A stretch of 43,121 nucleotides of DNA, taken from NCBI RefSeq assembly GCF_004344915.1, contig NZ_SKFG01000034.1, positions 1-43,121 of the forward strand, in the 5' to 3' direction. The position numbers were made by a program, and so were the translations under genes. Positions 17,418 through 25,640 of this stretch are shown one piece after another (the stretch's first letter is position 1; the number at the start of each line of letters is the position of its first letter). A model generated the notes under the pieces. That model was not told the DNA's origin. It worked only from the letters and a program-made list of their open reading frames with translations, and made no database searches. The DNA comes from Paenibacillus albiflavus (GTDB lineage Bacteria > Bacillota > Bacilli > Paenibacillales > NBRC-103111).

Positions 17418-18740
17418 TTATTTATTGTTCTTATCGAATGAATCCTGATGCTCCTTCGCTACATTCTCTGGATTAATTTTCTCGACGAATACATGCTGCA
17501 GACTCGTAAGATGGGTTTGTGCGATAGCAGGGTTCATCGTATTATCAAATGCCAGATCTCCCCCCTTAACCCCTTTAAACAACTCGAGGATCTCCATCGC
17601 CAATTGGGAGTAGCCCGCTGCCTTGAAATCACCTTTAACCTTCTGTGCAATACCAACCGCATTCTTCATTTCGAAGGACACCTTTGGATAATTCGTCATG
17701 AAATAATGAAGGAAATCTTTGGTTTCCTGCAAATGCTTGCTCTTTGCGGAGATCGCAAATGCGCTTCCAGGCGCTAGCATGAACTGGTCTGGGTCGCCCT
17801 TGCCATCAACGGTTGGAAACTTGAATACACCGACATTATCCTTCACAACTGAAGTATCCATACTGCCTGTTTCCCAGGTTCCGATAAAATGCATGGCAGC
17901 TTTACCAGTTTTAAACAGATTGCCAGCCGAAGTTTGATCAATCGCTGTAGCTCCTTCTTCAAACCCGCCAACTTGAACCAAATCCTGCAGCTTCTGAATG
18001 GACTGTACGAAGACCGGGTCCATGAATGTTTTCTTCTTATCGAGTACGTCCTTGAGGAAATTAGGACCATTGTTCGCACGTAGAACGATGTTCATGAACA
18101 AGAAGGATCCTGTCCAAGTATCCTTCTCTCCAACTGCAATGGGCGTGATCCCTTTCGCTCTTAATTTTTTGGAAATATCGACTAATTCCTCAAATGTCTT
18201 CGGAACTTCAACTCCCGCTTGCTTAAACAATTCCTTGTTGTAATAAACAACAGCAATATTGTTCCCATCAGGCAAAGCGTATATATGATCATTGAATGAG
18301 TAATAATCCAGAATTCCTGACTGGAATGTCTCCTTAAGTCCGTCACCTAACATATCATCAAGTGGTGCCAAGACGCCTTCATCGACGAATGGCTTCATTT
18401 GGGCAGCTGGGTTCACGATTGTAATATCAGGTACGGCATCTGAAGCTGCTTGCGTTTTCAGTTTAATCTTCTGTTGATCCGTATTTAAGGAATCTAGCTC
18501 AATCGTAATATTCTTATGCTCTGCCATGTAATCTTTAACGATCTTATTCATAATGCTGTAGTTTGGCATAGTTGGGTCAGGGTAAATATTTTGGAAGGTG
18601 ATCGTCACGTTCTTCTCCCCAGAAGCTGATTTGTCACCGCCATTTGTTGCTGCCGCATCCTTGCTTCCACCGCTGCTTCCGCAAGCTGCAAGTCCTAATG
18701 TTAGGGACGATGCTAATAGAAGTGTCAATAGTTTCTTCAT
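17418..18740 (-). CDS. Extracellular sugar-binding lipoprotein of the ABC transporter
   Basis: 440 residues from the ATG at 18740 (AAGGGGG upstream). A lipoprotein signal MKKLLTLLLASSLTLGLAAC has the lipobox LAAC with Cys20 as the lipidated residue, then a Gly/Ser/Ala linker. The rest is a family-1 solute-binding fold: NVTITFQNIYPDP, VVYYNKELFKQAGVEVPKTF (the classic hinge motif) and MHFIGTWETG. It is anchored outside the membrane and delivers substrate to the two downstream permeases. It is the first gene of the importer operon, which is followed by the kinase/regulator pair. Confidence 0.93.
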   Translation of the reverse strand: MKKLLTLLLASSLTLGLAACGSSGGSKDAAATNGGDKSASGEKNVTITFQNIYPDPTMPNYSIMNKIVKDYMAEHKNITIELDSLNTDQQKIKLKTQAASDAVPDITIVNPAAQMKPFVDEGVLAPLDDMLGDGLKETFQSGILDYYSFNDHIYALPDGNNIAVVYYNKELFKQAGVEVPKTFEELVDISKKLRAKGITPIAVGEKDTWTGSFLFMNIVLRANNGPNFLKDVLDKKKTFMDPVFVQSIQKLQDLVQVGGFEEGATAIDQTSAGNLFKTGKAAMHFIGTWETGSMDTSVVKDNVGVFKFPTVDGKGDPDQFMLAPGSAFAISAKSKHLQETKDFLHYFMTNYPKVSFEMKNAVGIAQKVKGDFKAAGYSQLAMEILELFKGVKGGDLAFDNTMNPAIAQTHLTSLQHVFVEKINPENVAKEHQDSFDKNNK

Positions 18741-18854
18741 TTCGTTACCCCCTTGATTAATTTCTTTCCTAGAATTAATTATGATGGGCTTCCTCAATTG
18801 GAACAATGTGTAAACTTAAGAATTCAGGTGTGTTTTTTCAAGATATCTTTATAC

Positions 18855-18886
18855 AAAAATAGCTGCTGAGAAAATTCTCAACAGCT
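18855..18886 (-). terminator. Terminator after the 18902-20128 MFS gene
   Basis: On the minus strand AGCTGTTGAGAA pairs with TTCTCAGCAGCT and is followed by ATTTTTG. It lies 16 bases past the stop. Confidence 0.75.
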
Positions 18887-18901
18887 AGTAAATACCTTAT
18901 A

Positions 18902-20128
18902 TTACAATTTTACATGTTGTGCCTGATTATCTACGGTTCCTTTGTTTTTCACTAAATGCGTCATATTCGTTTGGATGACGAGAAAGCTAATAAACATTAA
19001 GCCTGCTGAAATCATAAAGACGAATCTTGCCCCATATGCGTCTGTTAATAAGCCCATTACGAGAGAAGCAGTTCCGAAGCTTATTGAACTGAGTGCCCCG
19101 TGTGCGGAGTATATTTTGGGAAGACTATTTACTGCAACTGCCTGCTGAGTAATCGTCTGCATCGAGATCCCCTTTACTTGCTCTGCTATACCAAAGACGA
19201 AAGATATGAACAATGCTAGCCACGGGAGTGATAATATCCCAAACACGAACGTCGCAGCGAAGCATATAAAAGAACCTAATGCTAGATACAGCTTCTTATG
19301 CGATTCAAATTGTTTACTGCGCTTCAGCATGAAGAATCCGCCAATCAATAGACCGAACATGAACGACGCATTGATATAGCCCCACCATTCTTCTGTTTCG
19401 TGGAGGACTTGTTCAACGTAGACATAAATAATCGCTGCAATCCAGACAACATATGCAATACTCTCGATCACGACATTAATCGAAATCACTTTCAACGCCT
19501 TATTCGACCACAGCAAAATCCAGCCTTCTTGAAGTGAAGCCCATGGCTTCATTCGATCCTTCTTATCTTTCGCAGGCTCTTTCACACGGATTAAGCTCAT
19601 CATAATTGTAGAGAGTGTAAAGAGTCCTAATGTTAGCCATACGATATTCGTTGCACCAATTAGAGCGACAACCATCCCACCTACAGCCCAGCCACCTAAT
19701 TGAATCGTCTGATCCACAATCGACAGAAAACTATTTGCTTTTATCAATTCATCCTGATTCATTAGTATTGGGATCATTGAATGACTTGCTGGTGTTGCCA
19801 TTGCATCTAATAGCGATATGATCATCACTAGCGCAAATAGAAACACCAAAGGTATCTCTGAAATGAATAGAACAAGAAAGAGTAGAACAATTGTCTTACC
19901 TAGCTGAGAATAGACTAGTATTTTGGTGAGAACAAATCGATCGATGAGTAGAGGGATGAACAACCCTCCTACAAAAGCTGCACATGTAATTGTAAATGGC
20001 AGGATCGCCATATAAACAGCTGAACCTGTACGTGCGTAAATAATCGTAATTAAACCAACAATGTAAAATAAATCCGCGATATTCGCGAAGGATTGACCTA
20101 TCCACAGATATCTAAACGCCTTTTTCAT
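18902..20128 (-). CDS. MFS transporter (MFS_3/drug-efflux-like)
   Basis: 408 residues from the ATG at 20128 (GGGGAT upstream); an earlier start at 20170 has no ribosome site. About 12 membrane segments are visible, with FRYLWIGQSFANIADLFYIV at the N-terminus and a central charged loop (VKEPAKDKKDRMKPW, near residue 190). PASHSMIPILM is typical of the NarK/Bcr-unlike MFS_3 group that includes macrolide-efflux-like proteins. The substrate is unknown. It is monocistronic and divergent from a second MFS gene. Confidence 0.82.
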   Translation of the reverse strand: MKKAFRYLWIGQSFANIADLFYIVGLITIIYARTGSAVYMAILPFTITCAAFVGGLFIPLLIDRFVLTKILVYSQLGKTIVLLFLVLFISEIPLVFLFALVMIISLLDAMATPASHSMIPILMNQDELIKANSFLSIVDQTIQLGGWAVGGMVVALIGATNIVWLTLGLFTLSTIMMSLIRVKEPAKDKKDRMKPWASLQEGWILLWSNKALKVISINVVIESIAYVVWIAAIIYVYVEQVLHETEEWWGYINASFMFGLLIGGFFMLKRSKQFESHKKLYLALGSFICFAATFVFGILSLPWLALFISFVFGIAEQVKGISMQTITQQAVAVNSLPKIYSAHGALSSISFGTASLVMGLLTDAYGARFVFMISAGLMFISFLVIQTNMTHLVKNKGTVDNQAQHVKL

Positions 20129-20449
20129 ATCATGTATCCCCAATCTTAAGTGTTTATGGTGAATCAACATTTAAGGGATACAATACTTACACCTTACCGC
20201 CTCCATATACCGAATTTTCATGATCCGTGACGTTTGAAAAGCAATCCATACCTAATAATTAACCATTAGCATGATATAACATCAGAAACATGATATGAAA
20301 AGGGCAAATTTTACAAAATACATATTTATTTTTATGTTATCTCAGCCTTGCTCAACTTGCAAGATAATTCAGATAAATTTTTCCCCATTTCTAGGTTTGA
20401 AGTGCTACAATGTAATTTGTGCAATTTGAATTGATATCGGGGTGAATGC
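20129..20449. other. Divergent intergenic region with a direct repeat
   Basis: 321 bases between two divergent MFS genes. It is AT-rich. CATGATAT occurs twice (20270-20277 and 20289-20296), 19 bases apart centre to centre, next to the imperfect palindrome CTAATAATTAACCATTAG. This could be a regulator site for one or both transporters. I see no convincing promoter and no gene. Confidence 0.4.
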
Positions 20450-21733
20450 ATGGGTTTCGTACAACATATCAAGTTGGAAATAAATAAATGGAACCGCAAT
20501 ATTAAACTATTTTTTCTAGCTAATATTTTCTATCAAATTGGAAGTGGCATATTCTCTGTTCTATATAATCTTTACATACAATCACTAGGTTATAGCGAAA
20601 CCATGAATGGATCGATCGTCAGTATTCAATCACTTGCTACTGCACTCATGTTCATCCCAATTGGATTTATCGGTGATCGATCCAGTCGCAAACGTTTGCT
20701 AATTATCGGTTCCCTATTAACTGGATTAACCTTTGTGGGACGCGCATTTGCTGAAGCTGAACTAAGCATGCAGCTGCTTGCTATTGGCTCAGGAATCTTC
20801 GTAACCTGTTTCCAAGTACTTGCCGTACCTTTTCTGGCGGAGAATGTGAGCAAAGAATATCGTCTTAAGTTTTTTAGCTATCATTTTTCTATGGTACTAG
20901 CTGCGCAAGTATTGGGAAGCCTCGGTGGAGGGTTCATTGCAGATATTCTTGAATCCATCGGATGGGAGCAGAAAACAAGTTTACAAACAATTCTGATGAT
21001 TGGTGGAATTGCCAGCATCATTGCGTTTTTGCCGCTACTATTTGTCACCGAATCTAAATCTAAAGAGCAAGCTGATCATCAAAGCAAATTGGAAATGACT
21101 GAGTATAAGCCCCTCACAGCTAATACCTCTAAATCCGAGTGGAAAACAATCGCTCAGCTCACACTTATCCAGCTCATCATCGGCATTGGTTCTGGACTTG
21201 TCATTCCGTATTTAAATCTGTACTTTGTCAATCGATTCAATGTCAATCTGACGATGGTTGGTTTACTCATCTCACTTGGTCAAGTGATGACCATTATTTC
21301 GATGATGATCGGTCCTATGCTTGTCAATCGGGTCGGGCAAGTGCGAGCAGTAATCTGCTTTCAGCTATTGTCTCTGCCGTTTCTTATACTTACAGGCTAC
21401 ACGAACTTGCTCATTATCGCATCCATCAGCTTCCTCTTCCGTCAGGCTCTGATGAATGCAGCGAATCCGATTACTTCTTCCATTATGGTGGAACGAGTCT
21501 CCGATGCTCGTCGCGGGATAGTCAACTCCCTAACGCAAGCCGCCTTCATGATGGGCTGGGCAAGTATGGGGACGGTGCAATCCTATTTTGTAACGACTTA
21601 CGGCTCCTACTGGGGCTATGCTATTACCTTCAGCATTACAGGCGTACTCTATATAACGGCTGCCTCGCTGTTCTACATCATGTTCGGCTCCAAAACCAAG
21701 AAGCACACTCGACCAGTCGAGATGAAAGGCTAA
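20450..21733 (+). CDS. MFS transporter
   Basis: 427 residues, GGGGTGAATGC before the ATG. Twelve membrane segments are predicted with a cytoplasmic loop near residues 200-225 (SKSKEQADHQSKLEM). The MFS A-motif-like GFIGDRSSRKRLLI lies between segments 2 and 3, and a related DARRGIVNSLTQA follows in the C-half. It is not closely similar to the divergent MFS gene next door. Substrate unknown. A frame of 216 codons on the same strand at 21139-21789 is only its shadow. Confidence 0.85.
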   Translation: MGFVQHIKLEINKWNRNIKLFFLANIFYQIGSGIFSVLYNLYIQSLGYSETMNGSIVSIQSLATALMFIPIGFIGDRSSRKRLLIIGSLLTGLTFVGRAFAEAELSMQLLAIGSGIFVTCFQVLAVPFLAENVSKEYRLKFFSYHFSMVLAAQVLGSLGGGFIADILESIGWEQKTSLQTILMIGGIASIIAFLPLLFVTESKSKEQADHQSKLEMTEYKPLTANTSKSEWKTIAQLTLIQLIIGIGSGLVIPYLNLYFVNRFNVNLTMVGLLISLGQVMTIISMMIGPMLVNRVGQVRAVICFQLLSLPFLILTGYTNLLIIASISFLFRQALMNAANPITSSIMVERVSDARRGIVNSLTQAAFMMGWASMGTVQSYFVTTYGSYWGYAITFSITGVLYITAASLFYIMFGSKTKKHTRPVEMKG

Positions 21734-21753
21734 TTATCTTAGATACAACAAAT

Positions 21754-21798
21754 ACATCAAGGGATGTCTGCCTTGCAGAAATCCTTTGATGTTTTTTT
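21754..21798 (+). terminator. Terminator after the plus-strand MFS gene
   Basis: ACATCAAGGGAT pairs with ATCCTTTGATGT (one G-T pair) around a 15-base loop, followed by seven T. Confidence 0.85.
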
Positions 21799-21806
21799 AC
21801 AAAATC

Positions 21807-21845
21807 AAAAACCTCCTTACATCTCTGCTAACACAGAGACCTTAA
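21807..21845 (-). terminator. Terminator after gerE
   Basis: On the minus strand CTTA, then TCTCTG, a TGTTAG loop, CAGAGA, then TAAG form an interrupted stem, followed by GAGGTTTTT. It lies 32 bases past the gerE stop. Confidence 0.65.
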
Positions 21846-21876
21846 GAAGGTCAATGGACGAAGCGCAAAGCAGACA

Positions 21877-22101
21877 TCAAATCGTTAACTCCCCAAGCCT
21901 GATTAACTCCACAACCGCTTGTGAACGCCCTTTGACGTTGAGCTTTTGCATGACATTGGAGATGTGATTTCGGACGGTTTTTTCAGAAATAAATAGATGC
22001 TGAGCGATGTCTTTAGTTGTTTTGTCTTGTACAAGCAATTCGAAAACTTCTCGTTCACGATTGGTAAGTAAAAATTTGTTTTTATGGTCGCTGCCCTTCA
22101 T
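21877..22101 (-). CDS. gerE: Spore-formation regulator GerE
   Basis: 74 residues, the exact length of GerE in Bacillus subtilis, and very similar from memory. It is a stand-alone LuxR-type helix-turn-helix with FLLTNREREVFELLVQDKTT, then KDIAQHLFISEKTVRNHISN, then QKLNVKGRSQAVVELIRLGE. GerE acts in the mother cell after sigma-K to switch late spore-coat and crust genes (established for B. subtilis). The start has AAGGAGGGG upstream. A sigma-K-like promoter precedes it, as in B. subtilis. The window holds several likely target-type genes: the collagen-like protein, the two GT2-like proteins and the CgeB homologue. Confidence 0.95.
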   Translation of the reverse strand: MKGSDHKNKFLLTNREREVFELLVQDKTTKDIAQHLFISEKTVRNHISNVMQKLNVKGRSQAVVELIRLGELTI

Positions 22102-22159
22102 GTGTCACCCCTCCTTGCTCGGGTTGTAGTAGTTACAAGGGTAAGGGATACAGTCAACA

Positions 22160-22187
22160 TATCTTATGAATAAGAGTGATTTATGGT
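22160..22187 (-). promoter_or_regulatory. Sigma-K-like promoter of gerE
   Basis: The minus strand has CATAAGATA (22168-22160), a perfect match to CATAnnnTA, and AC at 22187-22186, 17 bases upstream as in the sigma-K -35 element. Confidence 0.6.
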
Positions 22188-22277
22188 GCGGTGATCTGGT
22201 AAAATTGGGCGGTTGATCTGTATCACTTTACATTGAAAATATCCACATTTACAGGATAGGCAGCAGCAGTTTGTATA

Positions 22278-22306
22278 TTGACTTAGGGCGCACTCTGGTG
22301 TAAATT
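22278..22306 (+). promoter_or_regulatory. Sigma-A promoter of fabH
   Basis: TTGACT, a 17-base spacer and TAAATT. The -10 touches the FapR-like operator. Confidence 0.6.
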
Positions 22307-22322
22307 TAGTACCAGGTACTAG
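22306..22322 (+). promoter_or_regulatory. FapR-like operator
   Basis: TTAGTACCAGGTACTAG is a near-palindrome that matches the TTAGTACCTnnTACTAA-type site bound by FapR, the malonyl-CoA-responsive repressor of Bacillus lipid genes. It overlaps the -10 and start site, the usual repressor position, upstream of a fabH. Confidence 0.75.
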
Positions 22323-22368
22323 TAACAGTTCACATAATTCATCAATTTACGATAAAGAGGTGCTTCGC

Positions 22369-23355
22369 ATGTCTGAGAAAACCCTTAACCCGCGTATTAC
22401 TGCAATTGGAAGCTATGTTCCCGAGCGTCGTCTCGATAATACTGAGATGGAACGATTAGTGGATACCAATGATGAATGGATCGTTCAACGAACAGGCATC
22501 CGAGAACGTAGAGTTGGTGGAGAGAATGAATACACCTCTCACTTTGCCTTTGGAGCCGTTCAGGATCTAATCGATAACTATCAAGTTGATGTGACAGATG
22601 TTGATATGGTCATCGTCGCAACGCATTCACCAGATTATGTCTTTCCTTCCGTTGCATGCTTGGTGCAGAATCACTTCGGTATTACAAGTACAGGTGCACT
22701 GGATTTGAATGCAACTTGTGCAGGTTTTGCATATGGACTGCATGTAGCCAATGGGCTAATCAGTTCAGGTCTGCATCGCAAAATTCTAGTCATTGGCGCA
22801 GATAACTTAACTCGTGAGACGGATTACACGGACCGCACAACATGCATCCTATTCGGTGACGGTGCAGGTGCAGTTCTCGTGGAAGCGAAAGAAGAACCTT
22901 CGGCATTCATCACATCTCGTCTTGGTTCTGACGGTTCAGGTGGAATTCACGTTTATCGCAGTGGATTTGCTGATACGATGAATGGTCAACCACTAGGCGG
23001 TAATGGCAAGCTTGTGCAGAATGGCCGCGAAGTATATAAATTTGCAGTATCCACCGTTACACAAGGCATTGGTGCGATGCTAGAACAAGCAAACATCAAT
23101 GTGGATAAGATTGATTGGTTCATACCACATAGTGCAAATCTAAGAATTATTGAATCTATCTGTGAACGTAGTGGATTGTCCATGGATAAAACTCTTTACT
23201 CCCTGGAGTATTATGGCAACACATCGGCAGCATCTATCCCGCTTGCCCTTCATCTTGGAATCAAAGAAGGCAAAGTACAAAAAGGCGACACCATGCTCCT
23301 CTACGGCTTCGGCGGCGGCCTCACCCACTGCGGGGTTGTTGTGGAGTGGGGGTAA
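22369..23355 (+). CDS. fabH: 3-oxoacyl-ACP synthase III (FabH)
   Basis: 328 residues from the ATG at 22369, 8 bases after AAAGAGG; a GTG at 22360 would sit on the ribosome site. It condenses an acyl-CoA primer with malonyl-ACP to start fatty-acid synthesis. The triad is complete: Cys117 in LNATCAGFAYGL, His254 in PHSANLRIIE and Asn284 in YYGNTSAASIPLAL. NDEWIVQRTGIRERR is the family N-terminal motif. It stands alone, apart from a fab cluster, with its own FapR-like site, so it resembles the second FabH (FabHB/YhfB) of Bacillus, which uses branched primers. That assignment is inferred. Confidence 0.93.
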   Translation: MSEKTLNPRITAIGSYVPERRLDNTEMERLVDTNDEWIVQRTGIRERRVGGENEYTSHFAFGAVQDLIDNYQVDVTDVDMVIVATHSPDYVFPSVACLVQNHFGITSTGALDLNATCAGFAYGLHVANGLISSGLHRKILVIGADNLTRETDYTDRTTCILFGDGAGAVLVEAKEEPSAFITSRLGSDGSGGIHVYRSGFADTMNGQPLGGNGKLVQNGREVYKFAVSTVTQGIGAMLEQANINVDKIDWFIPHSANLRIIESICERSGLSMDKTLYSLEYYGNTSAASIPLALHLGIKEGKVQKGDTMLLYGFGGGLTHCGVVVEWG

Positions 23356-23400
23356 GTAGAAACATTAAATTCATCATATTGATGATGAATTCGTTTCTGC
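23356..23400. repeat. GTAGAAAC/GTTTCTGC hairpin, copy A
   Basis: The outer arms GTAGAAAC and GTTTCTGC enclose the palindrome AATTCATCAT/ATGATGAATT. It begins immediately after the fabH stop. Confidence 0.55.
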
Positions 23401-23409
23401 GGGAGATAA

Positions 23410-23452
23410 GTAGAAACGTTAATGGCACATTATCAGGTGACATCGTTTCTGC
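23410..23452. repeat. GTAGAAAC/GTTTCTGC hairpin, copy B
   Basis: It has the same outer arms as the copy 10 bases before it and is preceded by a similar AGATAAGTAGAAAC flank, but the interior differs. The interior (GGCAC, AGGTGACATC) resembles the copy at 2133-2173. Confidence 0.55.
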
Positions 23453-23504
23453 AAAAAAACCATGAATTATTTCTTCCGCTTGGGGAGATATAATCATGGT
23501 TTTA
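23453..23504. terminator. Bidirectional terminator between fabH and the glycosyltransferase genes
   Basis: AAAACCATGA pairs with TCATGGTTTT, with inner ATTAT/ATAAT and TCTTCC/GGGAGA pairs, and T/A tracts on both sides. It can serve the convergent genes on either strand. Confidence 0.65.
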
Positions 23505-23568
23505 TTGTTTAGAAATTTCTCTCATGATAAATAATTCGTAGATATCGTCGATGCTAGTGGTGAGCTAG

Positions 23569-24579
23569 CTATATACTTTCTTTTGCATACTCACGCATCC
23601 TAAGTATATCCTCAAATTGCAGTCGATTGCCTCGCGCTTGAATCAATAATCGCAATGCTTCCATCTGATCATGAAGTTCTCGATTGAATGGAGGTATTTG
23701 TGAATCTTTAACTTTGATCTTGGCGTAATTCGTACGGACTAGTCGTATATCTAAACCGCGCAGCATAGCCATCATGTATGCTTGACTTGGAACAACTAAA
23801 TTTGACGGATTTATTAACTCGCAAGCACTTCGGGTCATGGCATGAGGGGTTTCTTCAAGCGAGCTAGAGCCAAGTTCTGGTCTCCCAAGACAATAGTTAA
23901 TAAATTCATTTGTTACTTCTAGCATATTTCTTTGATAAAATGGTTTAACCTGTGCCTTAAGCCCATTATCATTCAGAACAATATCTGCACCGTTCGTAAT
24001 TTCCATCAAATAAGGAAGTAATTTTTTCGCAGGGACTACAGATTTGCCATCTAAGAACAAGAGAATATCGCTTTTAGCTAATCTAGCCCCTACTGTACGC
24101 GATGATTCGGGAATGTGCGGTTCATTATTATAAATTTGCGCTATGGCTGAGCTCTGACGAATAACTTGAGTCAACTGTTCGTTGCTTCCACTGACAATAC
24201 AAATAATTTGATGTAAGGGCAGCTTAGCCAGTTGTATAAGCTGCTTATATGCAAGCTTTTCATCCATTTGCATCGATATAATCACACCAACGGTTTTATT
24301 CGTAGGAATCAGCATGAAATCTTCTTGGGGAATAATACCTGCTCGGTAGTAACCTTGGATATATCCTCTAGCTGCTGCATAATAAGGGGATAATAGATGC
24401 TTGGGCATACCTGAACTTTGCAATCGCAAAACCCATAATCGGTTCACATGAAAAAGAAGGTCATGCTTATCTATAGCTACCGACTTATCATTATACGCAT
24501 CAGCTAATCCTTGGTTAAACCCCCATTTTCGCCACTTGATGCTTGCAGGGACTGTATTTTGTTTCTTTCTATTCCCCAT
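23569..24579 (-). CDS. GT2-like spore-surface-type protein lacking the DxD motif; GxxxG segments near the N-terminus
   Basis: 336 residues, GAGGTGAAATT before the ATG. Residues 88-260 align with the GT-A fold of the next gene: TVGARLAKSDILLFLDGKSV here against SIGARAAQGSILLFTDGDIV there, and both have a PHAxxR motif. The metal-binding DGD is DGK here, and the nucleotide-binding NE and NGTTDG motifs have become DE and SGSNEQ, so it may be catalytically dead or use another chemistry. The N-terminus has WGFNQGLADAY (Gly20, Gly24, Ala28) and RGYIQGYYRAG (Gly72, Gly76, Ala80), the period-4 motif also seen in the CgeB-like protein and the small protein at the right end. It follows its paralogue by 49 bases and is probably co-transcribed from a sigma-K-like promoter. 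Confidence 0.75.
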   Translation of the reverse strand: MGNRKKQNTVPASIKWRKWGFNQGLADAYNDKSVAIDKHDLLFHVNRLWVLRLQSSGMPKHLLSPYYAAARGYIQGYYRAGIIPQEDFMLIPTNKTVGVIISMQMDEKLAYKQLIQLAKLPLHQIICIVSGSNEQLTQVIRQSSAIAQIYNNEPHIPESSRTVGARLAKSDILLFLDGKSVVPAKKLLPYLMEITNGADIVLNDNGLKAQVKPFYQRNMLEVTNEFINYCLGRPELGSSSLEETPHAMTRSACELINPSNLVVPSQAYMMAMLRGLDIRLVRTNYAKIKVKDSQIPPFNRELHDQMEALRLLIQARGNRLQFEDILRMREYAKESI

Positions 24580-24628
24580 AATTTCACCTCACAATGGTAC
24601 GAAGATGATCCTGTTGATTAGCTCTGGA

Positions 24629-25336
24629 TTAATTTGCTGAATGAGTAAGCACCCAATGGATAGCTTCAATATGATCGCCAACGATCATTTTTCCTATTGG
24701 ATCATTTGGTCTAGTCTTGCGTCGCAATGGATTTTTACTGCCGACATTAATTACTTTCAAAGCCTTAACTCTTAGCCCTTTCTGAATCGCTATAGCTTGC
24801 GCTTTAGGTGGTACGCTGAGTGCTTCAAAGCCTATTGCCTCGACAGCATTTCTAGATAATGCATGTGGAATTGCAGTCATCGATGCCCCTTTCAAATCAG
24901 GACGCATCAGCAAATAATTCAGAGAATGTTTTGCTAAAACCACTTTATGCACTTTTTTACATTTAACAGGACCTGAGTATCCATTAAGCGCTACATCTAC
25001 TCCTTGTTCTACCGCTGCAATAAGCGGCTTCATCTGTTTAGCAGGGATCACGATATCTCCATCTGTAAATAAAAGGATCGAGCCCTGGGCAGCTCTTGCA
25101 CCAATGCTACGACCGACATCATGGCCTAACAGATGATCAAAAGCAATAACTTTTGCTCCCATATTTCTCGCTATTTGCAAAGAGCCATCCGTTGTACCAT
25201 TCGATACGACGATGACTTCCACATGTTTATGCACATTGTAAGCTTCAATAATAACCGAAGCTATCGTTTTGCGTTCATTAAAAATCGGGATAATAACGGA
25301 CACCTTAGGTTGTTTTGCATTCGTATAGGGTTTCAT
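24629..25336 (-). CDS. Family-2 (GT-A) glycosyltransferase
   Basis: 235 residues, GAGGAGG upstream of the ATG. The classic order is present: KVSVIIPIFNERKTI, VIVVSNGTTDGS, GHDVGRSIGARAAQGSI and the metal-binding LLFTDGDIVIP. A PHALSR motif lies near residue 155. There is no membrane segment. It transfers a sugar from a nucleotide donor to an unknown acceptor; the context (gerE nearby, sigma-K-like -10 upstream, CgeB-type gene in the window) suggests glycosylation of a spore-surface component (inference). It is first in a two-gene operon with a degenerate paralogue. Confidence 0.85.
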   Translation of the reverse strand: MKPYTNAKQPKVSVIIPIFNERKTIASVIIEAYNVHKHVEVIVVSNGTTDGSLQIARNMGAKVIAFDHLLGHDVGRSIGARAAQGSILLFTDGDIVIPAKQMKPLIAAVEQGVDVALNGYSGPVKCKKVHKVVLAKHSLNYLLMRPDLKGASMTAIPHALSRNAVEAIGFEALSVPPKAQAIAIQKGLRVKALKVINVGSKNPLRRKTRPNDPIGKMIVGDHIEAIHWVLTHSAN

Positions 25337-25359
25337 GATGAATGCCTCCTCTAATTAAT

Positions 25360-25368
25360 GTATTCTAT
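25360..25368 (-). promoter_or_regulatory. Sigma-K-like -10 upstream of the glycosyltransferase pair
   Basis: The minus strand reads CATAGAATA, matching CATAnnnTA, about 10 bases before the GAGGAGG ribosome site. No AC was found at the expected -35 position. Confidence 0.35.
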
Positions 25369-25429
25369 GAGCATTCTGCAGGCGGGGCAGGGCATGAGCT
25401 GAAAAGCTTGGGAAAAAGGCTCATCTTGG

Positions 25430-25474
25430 CTAAAAATAAAACAAAACCATCCCCCTAATATTACGGAGATGGTT
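25430..25474 (-). terminator. Terminator probably once belonging to the SRPBCC-PDZ gene
   Basis: On the minus strand AACCATCTCC pairs with GGGGATGGTT, followed by TTGTTTTATTTTT. It is now separated from the 26974-28022 operon by the TnpB element. Joining the flanks would put it about 25 bases after the original stop codon. Confidence 0.75.
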
Positions 25475-25499
25475 ACTGGACTCATTCAAACGAGAGCTT

Positions 25500-25640
25500 T
25501 TGAACCTCTCATGACTAAAGTCACGAGATTCTTGGGAAGAGAGCGTACTTGCCAGCGTATTTTTTGCGAGCAGCGGTTTCTCTTATTTACCAAGCTATCC
25601 CCGTAGTCCCTACGGTTCTTGTTTCTAGCCATTATGCTAA
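25500..25640 (-). ncRNA. Omega-RNA (reRNA) guide scaffold of TnpB
   Basis: It spans the last codons of tnpB to the right end. Stable parts on the minus strand are CCGTAGGGACTACGG (25615-25601), an AAGAGA/TCTCTT long-range pairing, and the end hairpin CTCGTGACTTTAGTCATGAG. The scaffold ends in GGTTCAA. The guide would be the flanking sequence from 25499 downwards, beginning AAGCTCTCGTTTGAAT. The 5' limit is approximate. Confidence 0.65.

Noticed and set aside
21139-21789. 216-codon plus-strand frame overlapping the MFS gene
   Set aside because: It is an alternate frame of the real transporter, with Cys/Ser/His-rich composition and no domains.
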